NCBI RefSeq assembly: GCF_039534915.1 | Contig: NZ_BAAAWE010000001.1 | Span: forward strand, 2,418,001-2,482,000 | Origin: Streptomyces roseofulvus | Lineage (GTDB): Bacteria; Actinomycetota; Actinomycetes; Streptomycetales; Streptomycetaceae | Length of the DNA: 64,000 bases | Direction of reading: 5' to 3' | Shown here: positions 49,871 through 57,475 of the stretch, piece after piece | Layout of the letters: every line of letters begins with the position of its first letter | Numbering within the stretch: the stretch's first letter is position 1 | Made by a program: the position numbers and the translations under genes | The notes under the pieces: generated by a model | What the model was told of the DNA's origin: nothing | What the model saw: the letters and a program-made list of their open reading frames with translations, nothing else | Database searches by the model: none

Positions 49871-51150
49871 GAGAGGTCTCCTGTGGTGGGGACGGGGGTG
49901 AACCGGACGGGCAGGGCGGTGGTGCCGCGCAGGAAGGCGGACGGGCGGCGGACCAGTTCCTCCTCGGGGACGGCGAGTTCGAGGTCGGGCAGCCGGTCGA
50001 GCAGCACCTCGATGCCGGTCCTGGCGATGATCTCGGCGATCTCCTGGGCGGGGAAGGGGCAGCGGTACTCGCCGTGGCTGAAGGCCAGGTGGGCGCCGCT
50101 GCCGCCGCGCCGGGAGGGGTCGCCGCCGGGGGCGCCCTGGCGGATCAGCGGGTCGGTGTTGGCGGCGCCGAGGCCGAGCAGCAGCAGGTCGCCGGCCTTG
50201 ACCAGGCGGTCGCCGAGGCGGGTGTCCCGGACGGGCCAGCGGCCGGCCAGGATCTGGGTGGGGCCCTCCTCCCACAGCACCTCGGTCATCGCGTCGGGGA
50301 CGCTGCGGCGGCCGCGGGCCATGGAGTCGGCGAACTCGTCCTCGGTGAGCATCAGCCGGACGGAGCTGCCGATCCAGTCGGCGGTGGTGAGGTGACCGGC
50401 GGCCGTGATGGCCATCAGGTCGAGCATGTACTCCTCGTCGGTGAACTCCTCGGGGTGGGCGAGCATCCGGCTCGTGACGTCGTCGCCGGGCTCGGCGCGC
50501 TTGGCGGCGACCAGCCGGGCCATGTGCTCGCCGAACTTCCGGTGCGCGCTCTGCGCCTCCGGGCCGCCGTCGGCGAGGTCCTTCAACACCCGGGCGATGG
50601 CGGCGCCTTCGTCGTCGGGGAAGCCGACGAGCCGGGCGAGGACGAGGACCGGGAAGGGTTCGCAGAAGGCGGCGACGAGGTCGGCGGTGCCGCGGCCGCA
50701 GAACTCGTCGATCAGCCGGTCGGCCAGCTGCTCGCAGTGGCCGCGGATCTCGAAGGGGTCGACGGCCTCCAGGGCCGGCACCACCATCCGGACGTGGCGC
50801 CGGTGTTCCTCGCCGGCCGTGAAGTAGATGGAGGGCACGGGCTGGCCGACCATGGGGAGCAGCGGCCAGTCGGCGGGGATGTGCGGCCACTGGTTCCACA
50901 GCGAGACGTCCCGGGGGAAGAGTTCGGGGTCGCTGGTGACCTGGTGGATCTCGCGGTAGCCGACGACCAGCCAGGCGGGGAAGCCGCCCGGGAGTTCGAC
51001 CGGGACGACGGAGCCGTGGTCGCGGCGCATGGCCCGGTAGACGGCCTGCGGGTCGGTCTGGAAGCCGGGTCCGGAGAGCGGGACGGCGGCGGGGCACCCG
51101 GACGGAAGGGCCGGATCGGGTGCGGATCCGGCGGTGGAGGTGCGCGTCAT
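49867..51150 (-). CDS. Cytochrome P450 of CYP157 type lacking the EXXR motif
   Basis: A 427-residue P450 of unusual type. The I-helix is ITAAGHLTTADW near residue 245. The K-helix reads TEVLWEEGP near 291, so the nearly universal EXXR arginine is replaced by Trp, which is the published oddity of the CYP157 family. The heme loop is AFSHGEYRCPFPAQE near 350-365: Cys is present, but the usual G after Cys-Pro is missing. ATG 51150 follows AGGAGA. It is first of a two-gene operon, coupled to a normal P450. The partner might depend on it, or it might work alone despite the change; neither can be read here. Confidence 0.88.
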   Translation of the reverse strand: MTRTSTAGSAPDPALPSGCPAAVPLSGPGFQTDPQAVYRAMRRDHGSVVPVELPGGFPAWLVVGYREIHQVTSDPELFPRDVSLWNQWPHIPADWPLLPMVGQPVPSIYFTAGEEHRRHVRMVVPALEAVDPFEIRGHCEQLADRLIDEFCGRGTADLVAAFCEPFPVLVLARLVGFPDDEGAAIARVLKDLADGGPEAQSAHRKFGEHMARLVAAKRAEPGDDVTSRMLAHPEEFTDEEYMLDLMAITAAGHLTTADWIGSSVRLMLTEDEFADSMARGRRSVPDAMTEVLWEEGPTQILAGRWPVRDTRLGDRLVKAGDLLLLGLGAANTDPLIRQGAPGGDPSRRGGSGAHLAFSHGEYRCPFPAQEIAEIIARTGIEVLLDRLPDLELAVPEEELVRRPSAFLRGTTALPVRFTPVPTTGDLS

Positions 51151-51211
51151 CAGTCCTGTCTCCTGTGGCGTACCTGTGGGGTGGCACGGCCGATGCGGCC
51201 AACGCGTGGTC

Positions 51212-51217
51212 ACTATA
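51212..51217 (-). promoter_or_regulatory. Candidate -10 element for the P450 operon
   Basis: On the minus strand TATAGT (51217-51212) is an excellent -10 in a GC-rich gap, 62 bases before the first P450 start codon. No convincing -35 is seen 16-18 bp upstream. Confidence 0.35.
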
Positions 51218-51370
51218 GGGAGGTTGTGTGACGCCGGAACGGTCGATGCCGATCTATCTCGTTCTCCGAACGGCAAGATCAGGTCATTTGGGCGGAGGGA
51301 AGACGATTTTCCGTCAGGTCGACGGGTGTCGACGCGGCACGGCGGCGGGGGAATGCGGGACGGTGGTCCC

Positions 51371-51802
51371 ATGAACTGGACACTGGAAGTCGTCCCCGTC
51401 CCCGTCACCGACCTGGACCGGGCCAAGGAGTTCTACGCCGAGCGGTGCGGCTTCGCCGTCGACCTGGACGACGAGGTCGCGCCCGGAATGCGCATCGTCC
51501 AGCTGACCCCGCCGGGCTCCCGCTGCTCGATCGCCCTGCTCTCCGGCATGCCGCCGATGCCCGGCACGAAGACCACGGCCCCGGGCGGCCTGCACGGCCT
51601 CCAGCTGTGCGTCACCGACATCGAGGCGGCCCGGGCCGCGCTCGTCGAGACGGGCGTCGACGTCTCCCCGGTGATGCACGTCGGCCCGAACGGCTGGGAG
51701 GAGGGCAAGGGCGAGACCTGGAACTCCTTCCTCTCCTTCGAGGACCCGGACGGCAACGGCTGGGTCGTCCAGGAGGCACCCTCGGAGCTCGCCGAGCGCT
51801 GA
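51371..51802 (+). CDS. VOC family (glyoxalase/bleomycin resistance-like) protein
   Basis: A 143-residue vicinal-oxygen-chelate protein. Two beta-alpha-beta-beta-beta modules are seen: VVPVPVTDLDRAKEFYAERCGF at the start (VTDLDRAKEFYAE is typical) and LQLCVTDIEAARAALVETGV in the second; the end FEDPDGNGWVVQE is the conserved DPDGN segment with its metal-ligand Glu. It could be a lyase, isomerase, dioxygenase or drug-binding protein; nothing nearby decides. ATG 51371 fits the family start; an in-frame ATG at 51353 is the alternative. Confidence 0.88.
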   Translation: MNWTLEVVPVPVTDLDRAKEFYAERCGFAVDLDDEVAPGMRIVQLTPPGSRCSIALLSGMPPMPGTKTTAPGGLHGLQLCVTDIEAARAALVETGVDVSPVMHVGPNGWEEGKGETWNSFLSFEDPDGNGWVVQEAPSELAER

Positions 51803-51805
51803 GCC

Positions 51806-52309
51806 CTACGGCCCCAGCTCCACCAGGAACCGCACCGGACCGCCGTCCCCCTCCCCCACGCGCCGCATCCCGGCCCGCTCCATCACCCGGTGGGAGGGGA
51901 CGTTGGCGGGATCGGCGTCGCCCCGCAGCACGGTCGCCCCGGCCTCCCGGGCGATGCCGACCACCGCCGCGAGCGCCTCGGAGGCGTACCCCTTCCCCCG
52001 CTCCCCCGGCACGATCCCGTACCCCACGGTCACGCCCCCGTCGGGGCCCGGCGGCCCGTGGAAGCCGATCCCCCCGACGACGAGCCCGCCGTCCCGCACC
52101 CGCACCTGGTACGTCCGGAAGACCCCCGGATCCCCGTCCTCGGCGCACCGCCGCAGAAACGCGCGCACGGAGGCGAGGTCCCCCACCCCCGGATACCCCT
52201 CCGCCCACCGCTCCCCCGGCAACGGCGCCCGCGCGGCGATCCGCTCCCCCTCGGGAACGGTCAGGGGACACAGCAACAGCCGCTCGGTGGCGACGGATTC
52301 GATCTTCAT
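51806..52309 (-). CDS. GNAT family N-acetyltransferase
   Basis: A 167-residue acetyltransferase of the RimJ/RimL-like branch. It begins with VATERLLLCPLT, and the acetyl-CoA binding loop is VPGERGKGYASEALAAVV near 105-122 (a Q/RxxGxG/A variant), with VPSHRVMERAGMRRVGEG after it. No neighbour indicates the acceptor. No ribosome-binding site precedes ATG 52309; a CAGACT element 6 bases upstream suggests a leaderless transcript. It is the last intact chromosomal gene before the integrated element and converges with the VOC gene. Confidence 0.85.
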   Translation of the reverse strand: MKIESVATERLLLCPLTVPEGERIAARAPLPGERWAEGYPGVGDLASVRAFLRRCAEDGDPGVFRTYQVRVRDGGLVVGGIGFHGPPGPDGGVTVGYGIVPGERGKGYASEALAAVVGIAREAGATVLRGDADPANVPSHRVMERAGMRRVGEGDGGPVRFLVELGP

Positions 52310-52368
52310 CCGGGCAGTCTGAGGAATCCCCCCGCCCGGGGCAAGGGGATTCCCGACGGCACGGCCCG

Positions 52369-52458
52369 TCAGAGCACCGGCAGGTTCTTGCGCAGCTCGA
52401 AGGCGGTGACCTCGGAGCGGTACTCCTCCCACTCCTGCTTCTTGTTGCGGAGGAAGTG
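52369..52458 (-). pseudogene. 3' end of a glutamine synthetase-like gene (GlnA2-type), cut by the element
   Basis: On the minus strand 29 codons plus stop encode HFLRNKKQEWEEYR followed by SEVTAFELRKNLPVL, which matches the C-terminus of actinobacterial GlnA2-type glutamine synthetases. Upstream of residue HF the similarity ends at once and the frame soon meets a stop at about 52522. In S. coelicolor a GlnA2 gene follows glnE at this distance. The rest of the gene is missing from the window, as expected if a mobile element entered the 3' end and the main part lies beyond the right edge, probably with its end restored by the element. Confidence 0.65.
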
Positions 52459-52545
52459 GCGAGCCTCTCCGCCGACCTCGGGCTCCTGCTGCTGATCCCG
52501 GTCGCAGCGGCCAAGGACTGGTGACTACTGGTGGGCGTTGGTGCC

Positions 52546-52580
52546 TCTGGGCCACCCTCGGACGGCCCAGAGACGGCCCA
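52546..52580. repeat. Short repeats near the element end (possible integrase arm sites)
   Basis: TCTGGGCC (52546-52553) and GGCCCAGA (52564-52571) form an inverted repeat with a 10-nt loop, and GACGGCCCA occurs twice, 11 bp apart (52561-52569 and 52572-52580), about one helix turn. Repeats of this sort near an attachment site often bind integrase or excisionase. The 340 bp from 52581 to 52920 show no supported gene. Confidence 0.45.
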
Positions 52581-52920
52581 AATCTCCACTGCACGCAAGT
52601 CTCGCCACCAGCAGCGCTCTTCCTCGCCGAGTGGGCACGCACCGCTCTGCTGAACGCACTGCCTCTTTTGCCTGCGTTGGCTGATCGTTGACTGCCACGG
52701 CTTTATGAGTTCGATCCGCGCCCGCCACCCCGTATTTGCCGATGGGTGTGGTGACTACGTGGGGACACGATCGTGCGTCGCTGTTCATTTTCGTTGATGT
52801 CAGCCGTGAATATCGAACGCCATCGGCACGCCACCCTAGGGGATGAGCGACTCCGGCACCTACATTCCCGCCCACGCTGAACTGCTGGCAGATCTGGGCA
52901 CGCAGAGGCATTGCAGACCC

Positions 52921-54303
52921 TTACATGCGTACCTGATCACTAAGAATTACCTCACAAACCAGCAGCCTCACAAGGTCAATGTCAGGCCAAAGCGATTCAG
53001 CTTCATCACTTTGAGGCAGAAGAGCCGGAGTTTCCTGGTATTTCGGATCATCTTTTGCGTGTACGATTCGGTTCCTGATTCTGTATACGCGCTCTGCAAC
53101 CTGGTGAGTCAGTGGCGTTTGTCGATTATCTAGATTAATATTCTCTTCGATTCCCTTAATTGGCCCTTGCTTCGTGAAGTGCTTACCCCACTGATTCTCC
53201 TTGAAGAAATCTGCAAGGATGTCACCCCTCACAAATTCATCGAGAAGCATCTTAAGGTGGGCTGCTTCCGATGCTGTTGCGGCGCTCTCACCGACATTGA
53301 GCAGCCGCATCAAATGCTTGTCATTGTGTCGGTTGAAAAGCGGGTTGGTCAGTTCGCGTTCAATTTTCTTGAGCGCGCTCCTCCTTCCCGCAGCCGGGAA
53401 GAAACTTTCCAGGACCTGATAGTACGACAAAAATGCGAGCGGAGGGTTCTCTGTGGCGCTTCCGGCGAAGCGGAATAGCACAGAAATCTCGGGTTCGATC
53501 GCAACTTCCGGAAAGCGCACGATCTGCTCCGGCTGTTCGGCGTTCGCGGGGCGCCGTCGATCTGCTTGACTGGGCCACTTGGGCGGTCGCATATTCAGGT
53601 GGTTACGAACGTCGAGTTCATACAAAAGCGATGCGACGAGCGGCTCCGCTGCGGTCTCAATCTCCTCTGCCTTCATAGGCCTGTCAAAGAATATGCGCAG
53701 TGAGGCCGTATACCGGGGCCTCGCACTGAATCCGTAATTGGCTAGGGCGTGGCAGGCCGGAGAAGGGCCGGAGATCTCGATGCAAGCGTCATTACCGGTC
53801 AGATGAATTTTGAACGGCCGGCGCCCCTCTCGGAATCCCTCGAAATACAGAGAGGAGGAGTTGTCGGAGTCGTGGCTTCGAGTGCAGTCGCTATCGGCCC
53901 TGTCGGCGACCAGTGTTGACAGCCTCCTTGCGACATAAGGAGAGGGCATCTGTGTTTGATTAGGCCCCAGGAGCACTTCTAGATAGCCGTCGGACGGGAT
54001 CGCAATGCCAGCCCACTTTTTTGTATGCTCGACCTTCTTTTCAAGTTGACTGAGAAGCGTAGCATGGTGAATTTTGGGGAGATGCACTTCGCGACGTACC
54101 GGTGCATTCCATTTTGGGTGCGCAGAGAACTCAAAGGAGCTGGGTCTTTTATTTACCAGGCCGATCTTGTGTTCCGCCAGCGCCCGAATCATTCGGTGCT
54201 CTGAGGCCGTTTCCGCCGACACCGTCTGCGGACTCTCTTCTAGTTCATTGTCTTCCGGCGACTCTACGTCGCCCCAGTCTTCTTCGTGATCCGGAGTGGT
54301 CAT
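52921..54303 (-). CDS. Low-GC cargo protein with HEPN-like RNase motif (putative defence gene)
   Basis: A 460-residue protein whose gene has a GC content near 50 percent, far below its surroundings, so it is a recent import. The N-terminus is acidic; the middle has mixed alpha/beta character with no known fold. The C-terminal 150 residues look like a HEPN domain: helix LAFLSYYQVLESFFP, then VAERVYRIRNRIVHAKDD with R410 and H415 in the RxxxxH arrangement that forms the RNase centre of HEPN proteins. Such domains are common in abortive-infection proteins. GGGGGA precedes the ATG at 54303. No partner gene is fused or overlapping. The HEPN reading is inference from motif and context. Confidence 0.6.
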   Translation of the reverse strand: MTTPDHEEDWGDVESPEDNELEESPQTVSAETASEHRMIRALAEHKIGLVNKRPSSFEFSAHPKWNAPVRREVHLPKIHHATLLSQLEKKVEHTKKWAGIAIPSDGYLEVLLGPNQTQMPSPYVARRLSTLVADRADSDCTRSHDSDNSSSLYFEGFREGRRPFKIHLTGNDACIEISGPSPACHALANYGFSARPRYTASLRIFFDRPMKAEEIETAAEPLVASLLYELDVRNHLNMRPPKWPSQADRRRPANAEQPEQIVRFPEVAIEPEISVLFRFAGSATENPPLAFLSYYQVLESFFPAAGRRSALKKIERELTNPLFNRHNDKHLMRLLNVGESAATASEAAHLKMLLDEFVRGDILADFFKENQWGKHFTKQGPIKGIEENINLDNRQTPLTHQVAERVYRIRNRIVHAKDDPKYQETPALLPQSDEAESLWPDIDLVRLLVCEVILSDQVRM

Positions 54304-54614
54304 GGATCCCCCATCTGTTGACTAAGTGAAGGGTAGCCGGAGCCTGCGGGCAGCGAAGCAGGTTTGGCCGGTGTCCTGCCCGGTCTAGGGTCCAGCATGA
54401 GCAAGGGGCCGTACCCTTGTGTCAATTCTCAAGGCTGATTGGCGTGCAGCAGCCATCATTGCTCTGACCTGCATGTTCCTCAGGACCATGGCACTGCCGT
54501 CAGATCCCGGTAGACGCATGGCCCATAGCGGCACAAAACCGCCCCTTCTCCGGGCGCCGCCTCGCTCGCTCTCGGCAGACATTGGGCGAGCAGTCACGGA
54601 AGCGAGAGAGTCAC
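54304..54614. other. Intergenic region without a supported gene
   Basis: This 311-bp divergent gap holds a short inverted repeat (CCTTG at 54415-54419 and CAAGG at 54430-54434) and a TTGACT at 54318-54323 without a good -10. Open frames in it lack ribosome-binding sites. It must contain promoters for the HEPN-like gene and the GntR-Nudix gene, but none is clear. Confidence 0.4.
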
Positions 54615-55466
54615 ATGGCTAAGTCATCTGCGCTCGCCCCCCGTTACGCTGGCCATCAGCAGCCGACGATCTGGGAGTGTGGGCCGAGGATGGGACCCAA
54701 GACGCAGAGGGTCTACGAGACGATCCGATCCTGGATCGAGGCCGGCCGGTACGGCCCTGGCGACAAGCTGCCCTCCGAGCGGACGCTGAGCGCTGAGCTT
54801 GAGATCGGCCGTACGGCGCTGCGTCAGGTGCTCGCCCGTTTGGCGAATGAGCACTTCATTAAGGCTCACGACCGCAGCTCCTACCGCGTCCTCGGCGGCG
54901 AGAGCGTCCCGACGCCGGCGGAGATGGAGCCGTGGAAGATCCACGGCTCTCGCCACGTCTACGAGAACCGGTGGGTGAACCTGGAGCTGGTCGACGTCGA
55001 GCCTCCCGGGGTAGACCGCTTCGAGCACCACGTTGTCCGGCTCTTCCGCGTAGCGATCACCGCCGTGATCGATGACCAAGACCGCGTCCTCATGCTGTGG
55101 CGCTACCGCTTCGTGCCACAGCAGTGGGGTTGGGAACTGCCCGGCGGAATCGTGGACGCCGGCGAGGACGCCGCCACCACGGCGGCCCGCGAGACCGAGG
55201 AAGAGACAGGTTGGCGCCCCGGCCCCGTCGAGCACGTCGTCAGCTACCAGCCGATGATCGGCATGGTCGACTCGCCGCACGAGATCTTCGTGGCCCGTGG
55301 GGCCGAGAAGGTCGGCGAGCCGACCGACGCCGAGGAGGCCGGCGAAATCGCCTGGATCCCCCTCGGCGACATCCCGCGCCTCATGTCCGAGGGCAAGCTC
55401 ATGGGCTCGGGCACGCTCGTGGCCCTGCTCCACATCCTCGCCTCCCGGGCTAGAGGCGACCGGTAA
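54615..55466 (+). CDS. GntR DNA-binding domain fused to a Nudix hydrolase (KorSA/Nud-type regulator)
   Basis: A 283-residue fusion. Residues about 28-92 are a GntR winged helix (VYETIRSWIEAGRYGPGDKL, then PSERTLSAELEIGRTALRQV). Residues about 105-280 are a Nudix domain with a full Nudix box from G178 to W200: GX5E ends at E184 and REUXEEXGU starts at R192. pSAM2-type elements carry a separate GntR repressor (KorSA) and a Nudix protein; here they are one chain, so binding a nucleotide such as ADP-ribose could control DNA binding. ATG 54615 follows GAGAGAG. The end overlaps the convergent XRE gene by 17 bp. Confidence 0.88.
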   Translation: MAKSSALAPRYAGHQQPTIWECGPRMGPKTQRVYETIRSWIEAGRYGPGDKLPSERTLSAELEIGRTALRQVLARLANEHFIKAHDRSSYRVLGGESVPTPAEMEPWKIHGSRHVYENRWVNLELVDVEPPGVDRFEHHVVRLFRVAITAVIDDQDRVLMLWRYRFVPQQWGWELPGGIVDAGEDAATTAARETEEETGWRPGPVEHVVSYQPMIGMVDSPHEIFVARGAEKVGEPTDAEEAGEIAWIPLGDIPRLMSEGKLMGSGTLVALLHILASRARGDR

Positions 55467-56586
55467 GCAGCTCCACCCGCCGGCGGTACCGCACGGAACC
55501 CGTGCGGTTCGCCAGCAACCTGGCCTTCTGGAGGTGGGTCCGCGCTTCCTCCAGCTCGCCGCGGGCGAGGTGCGCCTGGGTGAGGTCACAGTGGATGCCG
55601 GAGTTCGCGCGTACGAAAGTCTCGTCGGCGCTTCGGAGCGACGTGTACAGCGCCTCCATCGCTGAGGCATCCCCGAGCTTGGCCAGGACGTTTCCCCGCC
55701 ACCTCGACAGGTGGCCGGTATTGAGGAAGATGCTCAGCATGTCGGCGTCGCGGACCTCGCCGTCGTCCGGTAGGAGCGCGGTCGCCCGGTCAAGCGCCGC
55801 CCTCGCTGCCGACTCCATCTCCGGACCGCCGGCGGCGGCGCACAGCTCCGCCTCGGCCGCCGCCAGCCACGCCCGCAGGCGGGGTGACTGGCGTTCGGGG
55901 TGGGTACGCTGTGCGTCTCGGACCAGCTCGACCGCCAGTTGAGGCCGTCCTGCGTCCGCGAGTACGTACGCCTGCTCGCCCATGGCGTGCGCCAGGTACA
56001 GCGGAGACTCGGCGTCCTGGGCCGCCTTCTTGGCGAGCTCGTACCGCCGCCATGCCCGATCCACTGCGCCCGCGTCCAACGCCTGCCAGGCGGCGAGGGT
56101 GGATGCTCCCGCGAGGGCAGTCGCGATGGGCCGCCGCGTCCCCGGCAGCACGGCGAAGGTCAACGCTTCCTCCATCGCCGCCAAGTGACCGTTCATCTGG
56201 TCGACGAGGCCGGTCGCGCCCATCTGTCGGTCCATGGTGCGCAGTAGCTCCGTCTGGGCCAGGAACGCCGGGACCATGGACTGACTCAGGCTGCCGGCCG
56301 CATCGATCCGGCTCAGCAGGTCCGCGTAGCCGTCCGCCTGAGGCTCGGGGGTCTCATCCTCACCCCGTAGCTCGGCGTCCGTGGCGCCCAGGAGCGGTCG
56401 CAGGATCGCGGCGTAGCGGTCCGTGATGGTGCGTCGCCCGTTCTCCCACTCCGACACGTAGGTCTTGAGGCTCGCCGCCGAGGCGATGTCGAGCAACCGC
56501 TGCTCCGCGAACCGCCGCATCTCGTGAATCAGCCGGTCCTGCGACCACCCTCGCGCGGTCCGGATCGCCTTTAACCCCTTAGCCAC
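55450..56586 (-). CDS. XRE-type helix-turn-helix/TPR regulator
   Basis: A 378-residue regulator. Residues 5-60 form an XRE helix-turn-helix (LKAIRTARGWSQDRLIHEMR, SLKTYVSEWENGRRTITD), and the remainder is a chain of TPR-like helices (AWRRYELAKKAAQDAESPLY, GELEEARTHLQKARLLA) as in peptide- or protein-sensing regulators. GTG 56586 follows GGAGG. It is divergent from the transfer genes across a 625-bp control region and convergent with the GntR-Nudix gene, so it is placed to regulate transfer or itself through the GGTTAAC repeats next to its start. Confidence 0.85.
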   Translation of the reverse strand: MAKGLKAIRTARGWSQDRLIHEMRRFAEQRLLDIASAASLKTYVSEWENGRRTITDRYAAILRPLLGATDAELRGEDETPEPQADGYADLLSRIDAAGSLSQSMVPAFLAQTELLRTMDRQMGATGLVDQMNGHLAAMEEALTFAVLPGTRRPIATALAGASTLAAWQALDAGAVDRAWRRYELAKKAAQDAESPLYLAHAMGEQAYVLADAGRPQLAVELVRDAQRTHPERQSPRLRAWLAAAEAELCAAAGGPEMESAARAALDRATALLPDDGEVRDADMLSIFLNTGHLSRWRGNVLAKLGDASAMEALYTSLRSADETFVRANSGIHCDLTQAHLARGELEEARTHLQKARLLANRTGSVRYRRRVELLTGRL

Positions 56587-56616
56587 GCCGCCTCCGCAAA
56601 GCCGCAGGTGAGAGCT

Positions 56617-56639
56617 GGTTAACACCCCTGAGGTTAACC
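56617..56639. promoter_or_regulatory. Repeated GGTTAAC sites near the XRE gene start
   Basis: GGTTAAC at 56617-56623 and GGTTAACC at 56632-56639 are 15 bp apart, 31-53 bp upstream of the XRE start codon. GTTAAC is itself palindromic. The AT-rich sites in GC-rich DNA are likely operators, most simply for the XRE protein itself. Confidence 0.5.
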
Positions 56640-56714
56640 GCAGTTGGCTACCGAGGCGCCCCACTTGAGCCGTTCTCTGGAAGAGCACACCGACACGCAC
56701 CCCGAACCAAGGGG

Positions 56715-56762
56715 TTGCATCTGGTGCGCACCAGATGCCAATCTATTGGTGCGCACCAGATG
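56715..56762 (+). promoter_or_regulatory. Promoter with nested palindromic operators (transfer control)
   Basis: A perfect 22-bp palindrome (GCATCTGGTGC and GCACCAGATGC, 56717-56738) lies between TTGCAT (56715-56720) and CAATCT (56739-56744), which are 18 bp apart and could be -35 and -10. A second copy of the 16-mer TGGTGCGCACCAGATG begins exactly 25 bp later (56747-56762). A repressor bound here would cover the promoter. The GntR-Nudix or XRE protein is the likely binder. Confidence 0.6.
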
Positions 56763-57137
56763 GGCCGCAAAGGCCCAGACGGCGTGTGCTCAAGGCGGGG
56801 ACGCTGCAATCCCGCTGAAGGCCAGGGGACAGGGCTTCGGCCCGACTGGCGAGGTGGCCCGGTGACCGCGAGCAACGGCCGGAGAGTGGGGACACGGTCC
56901 CCCTTGCAGTGCTCCATCCCTGTTGCCCGACGCCGAGGAGGTCCCGACGTTCCGACGAAGAACCCAGGCGCCGCCCCTGCTGGACCGGCAGGCCGGCCGC
57001 GCCCACCGCGTCGCCTGACCACCGCAGCCGCTCGCTGCGGCCGGTTGCCTCCTCCGCCCGTCCGGGCCCCTCCGCGGGGTTGCCGTACGGGCGGGGTCGA
57101 GGGGAGCCGGAGACGAACCCCCGAGCTTCAACGGCGT
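56763..57137. other. Leader region without a supported gene
   Basis: Between the palindromic promoter and the next hairpin about 375 bp show no convincing gene. A frame from GTG near 56862 has an AGGTGG before it but its product is Pro/Arg-rich with no family features, so it was not accepted. It is probably an untranslated leader. Confidence 0.4.
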
Positions 57138-57167
57138 GAACCCCCGGTGTTCGAGCACCGGGGGTTC
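57138..57167 (+). terminator. Terminator-like hairpin upstream of the transfer operon
   Basis: GAACCCCCGGTG (57138-57149) pairs exactly with CACCGGGGGTTC (57156-57167) around a 6-nt loop, 45 bp before the first gene of the small-gene chain. It either ends leader transcripts or acts as an attenuator. Next to it CCCTT (57186-57190) can pair with AAGGG of the ribosome-binding site. Confidence 0.65.
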
Positions 57168-57211
57168 GGTACGGGCCGTTTCCACCCCTTGCTGTGAAGG
57201 GAGCACGACCC

Positions 57212-57475
57212 ATGAAGTCCATCATCACACTCCCCGCCACCTCCCAGGCGCTGGCGTTCGACGGTGAGCCGTCGGCCGCGGAGCTGGACGCGATCGAGCT
57301 GGAGCTGCCGCTGATCGCGGCGGAGGTCGACCTCCTCGACGTGGAGATCATGACGCTGGACCGTCCGGCGACCGAGCTGGACGAGCGGCGCGTGCGCCGG
57401 GCCCGCCACCGGGTCCTGGTCGAGCGCCGGAACCTGACCAACCGGTTCGCCGCGGAGTCGGGCGGTGCGGCGTGA
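57212..57475 (+). CDS. DUF6284-like small protein of AICEs
   Basis: An 87-residue acidic helical protein. SAAELDAIELELPLIAAEVD followed by LLDVEIMTLDRPATELDERR and RRARHRVLVERRNLTNRF matches what I recall of DUF6284, found in Streptomyces integrative elements just before transfer genes. Two long amphipathic helices suggest a coiled-coil or partner-binding protein. GAAGGGAG precedes the ATG. Its stop overlaps the next start (GTGA). Function unknown. Confidence 0.75.
   Translation: MKSIITLPATSQALAFDGEPSAAELDAIELELPLIAAEVDLLDVEIMTLDRPATELDERRVRRARHRVLVERRNLTNRFAAESGGAA

Noticed and set aside
52701..52731. tRNA-like GTTCGATC T-loop sequence inside the element's left end
   Set aside because: The flanking bases do not form a T stem and no acceptor, D or anticodon arms can be found; probably chance.
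52525..52911. 128-codon minus-strand frame next to the element boundary
   Set aside because: No ribosome-binding site, no family features and it crosses the putative attachment repeats; not accepted as a gene.
54419..54622. 67-codon frame upstream of the GntR-Nudix gene
   Set aside because: No ribosome-binding site, overlaps the GntR-Nudix start out of frame and has no recognisable features.
56715..57197. Plus-strand frame through the control region, with a possible GTG start near 56862
   Set aside because: Pro/Arg-rich translation, overlaps palindromes and the hairpin at 57138; looks like read-through of GC-rich leader DNA.
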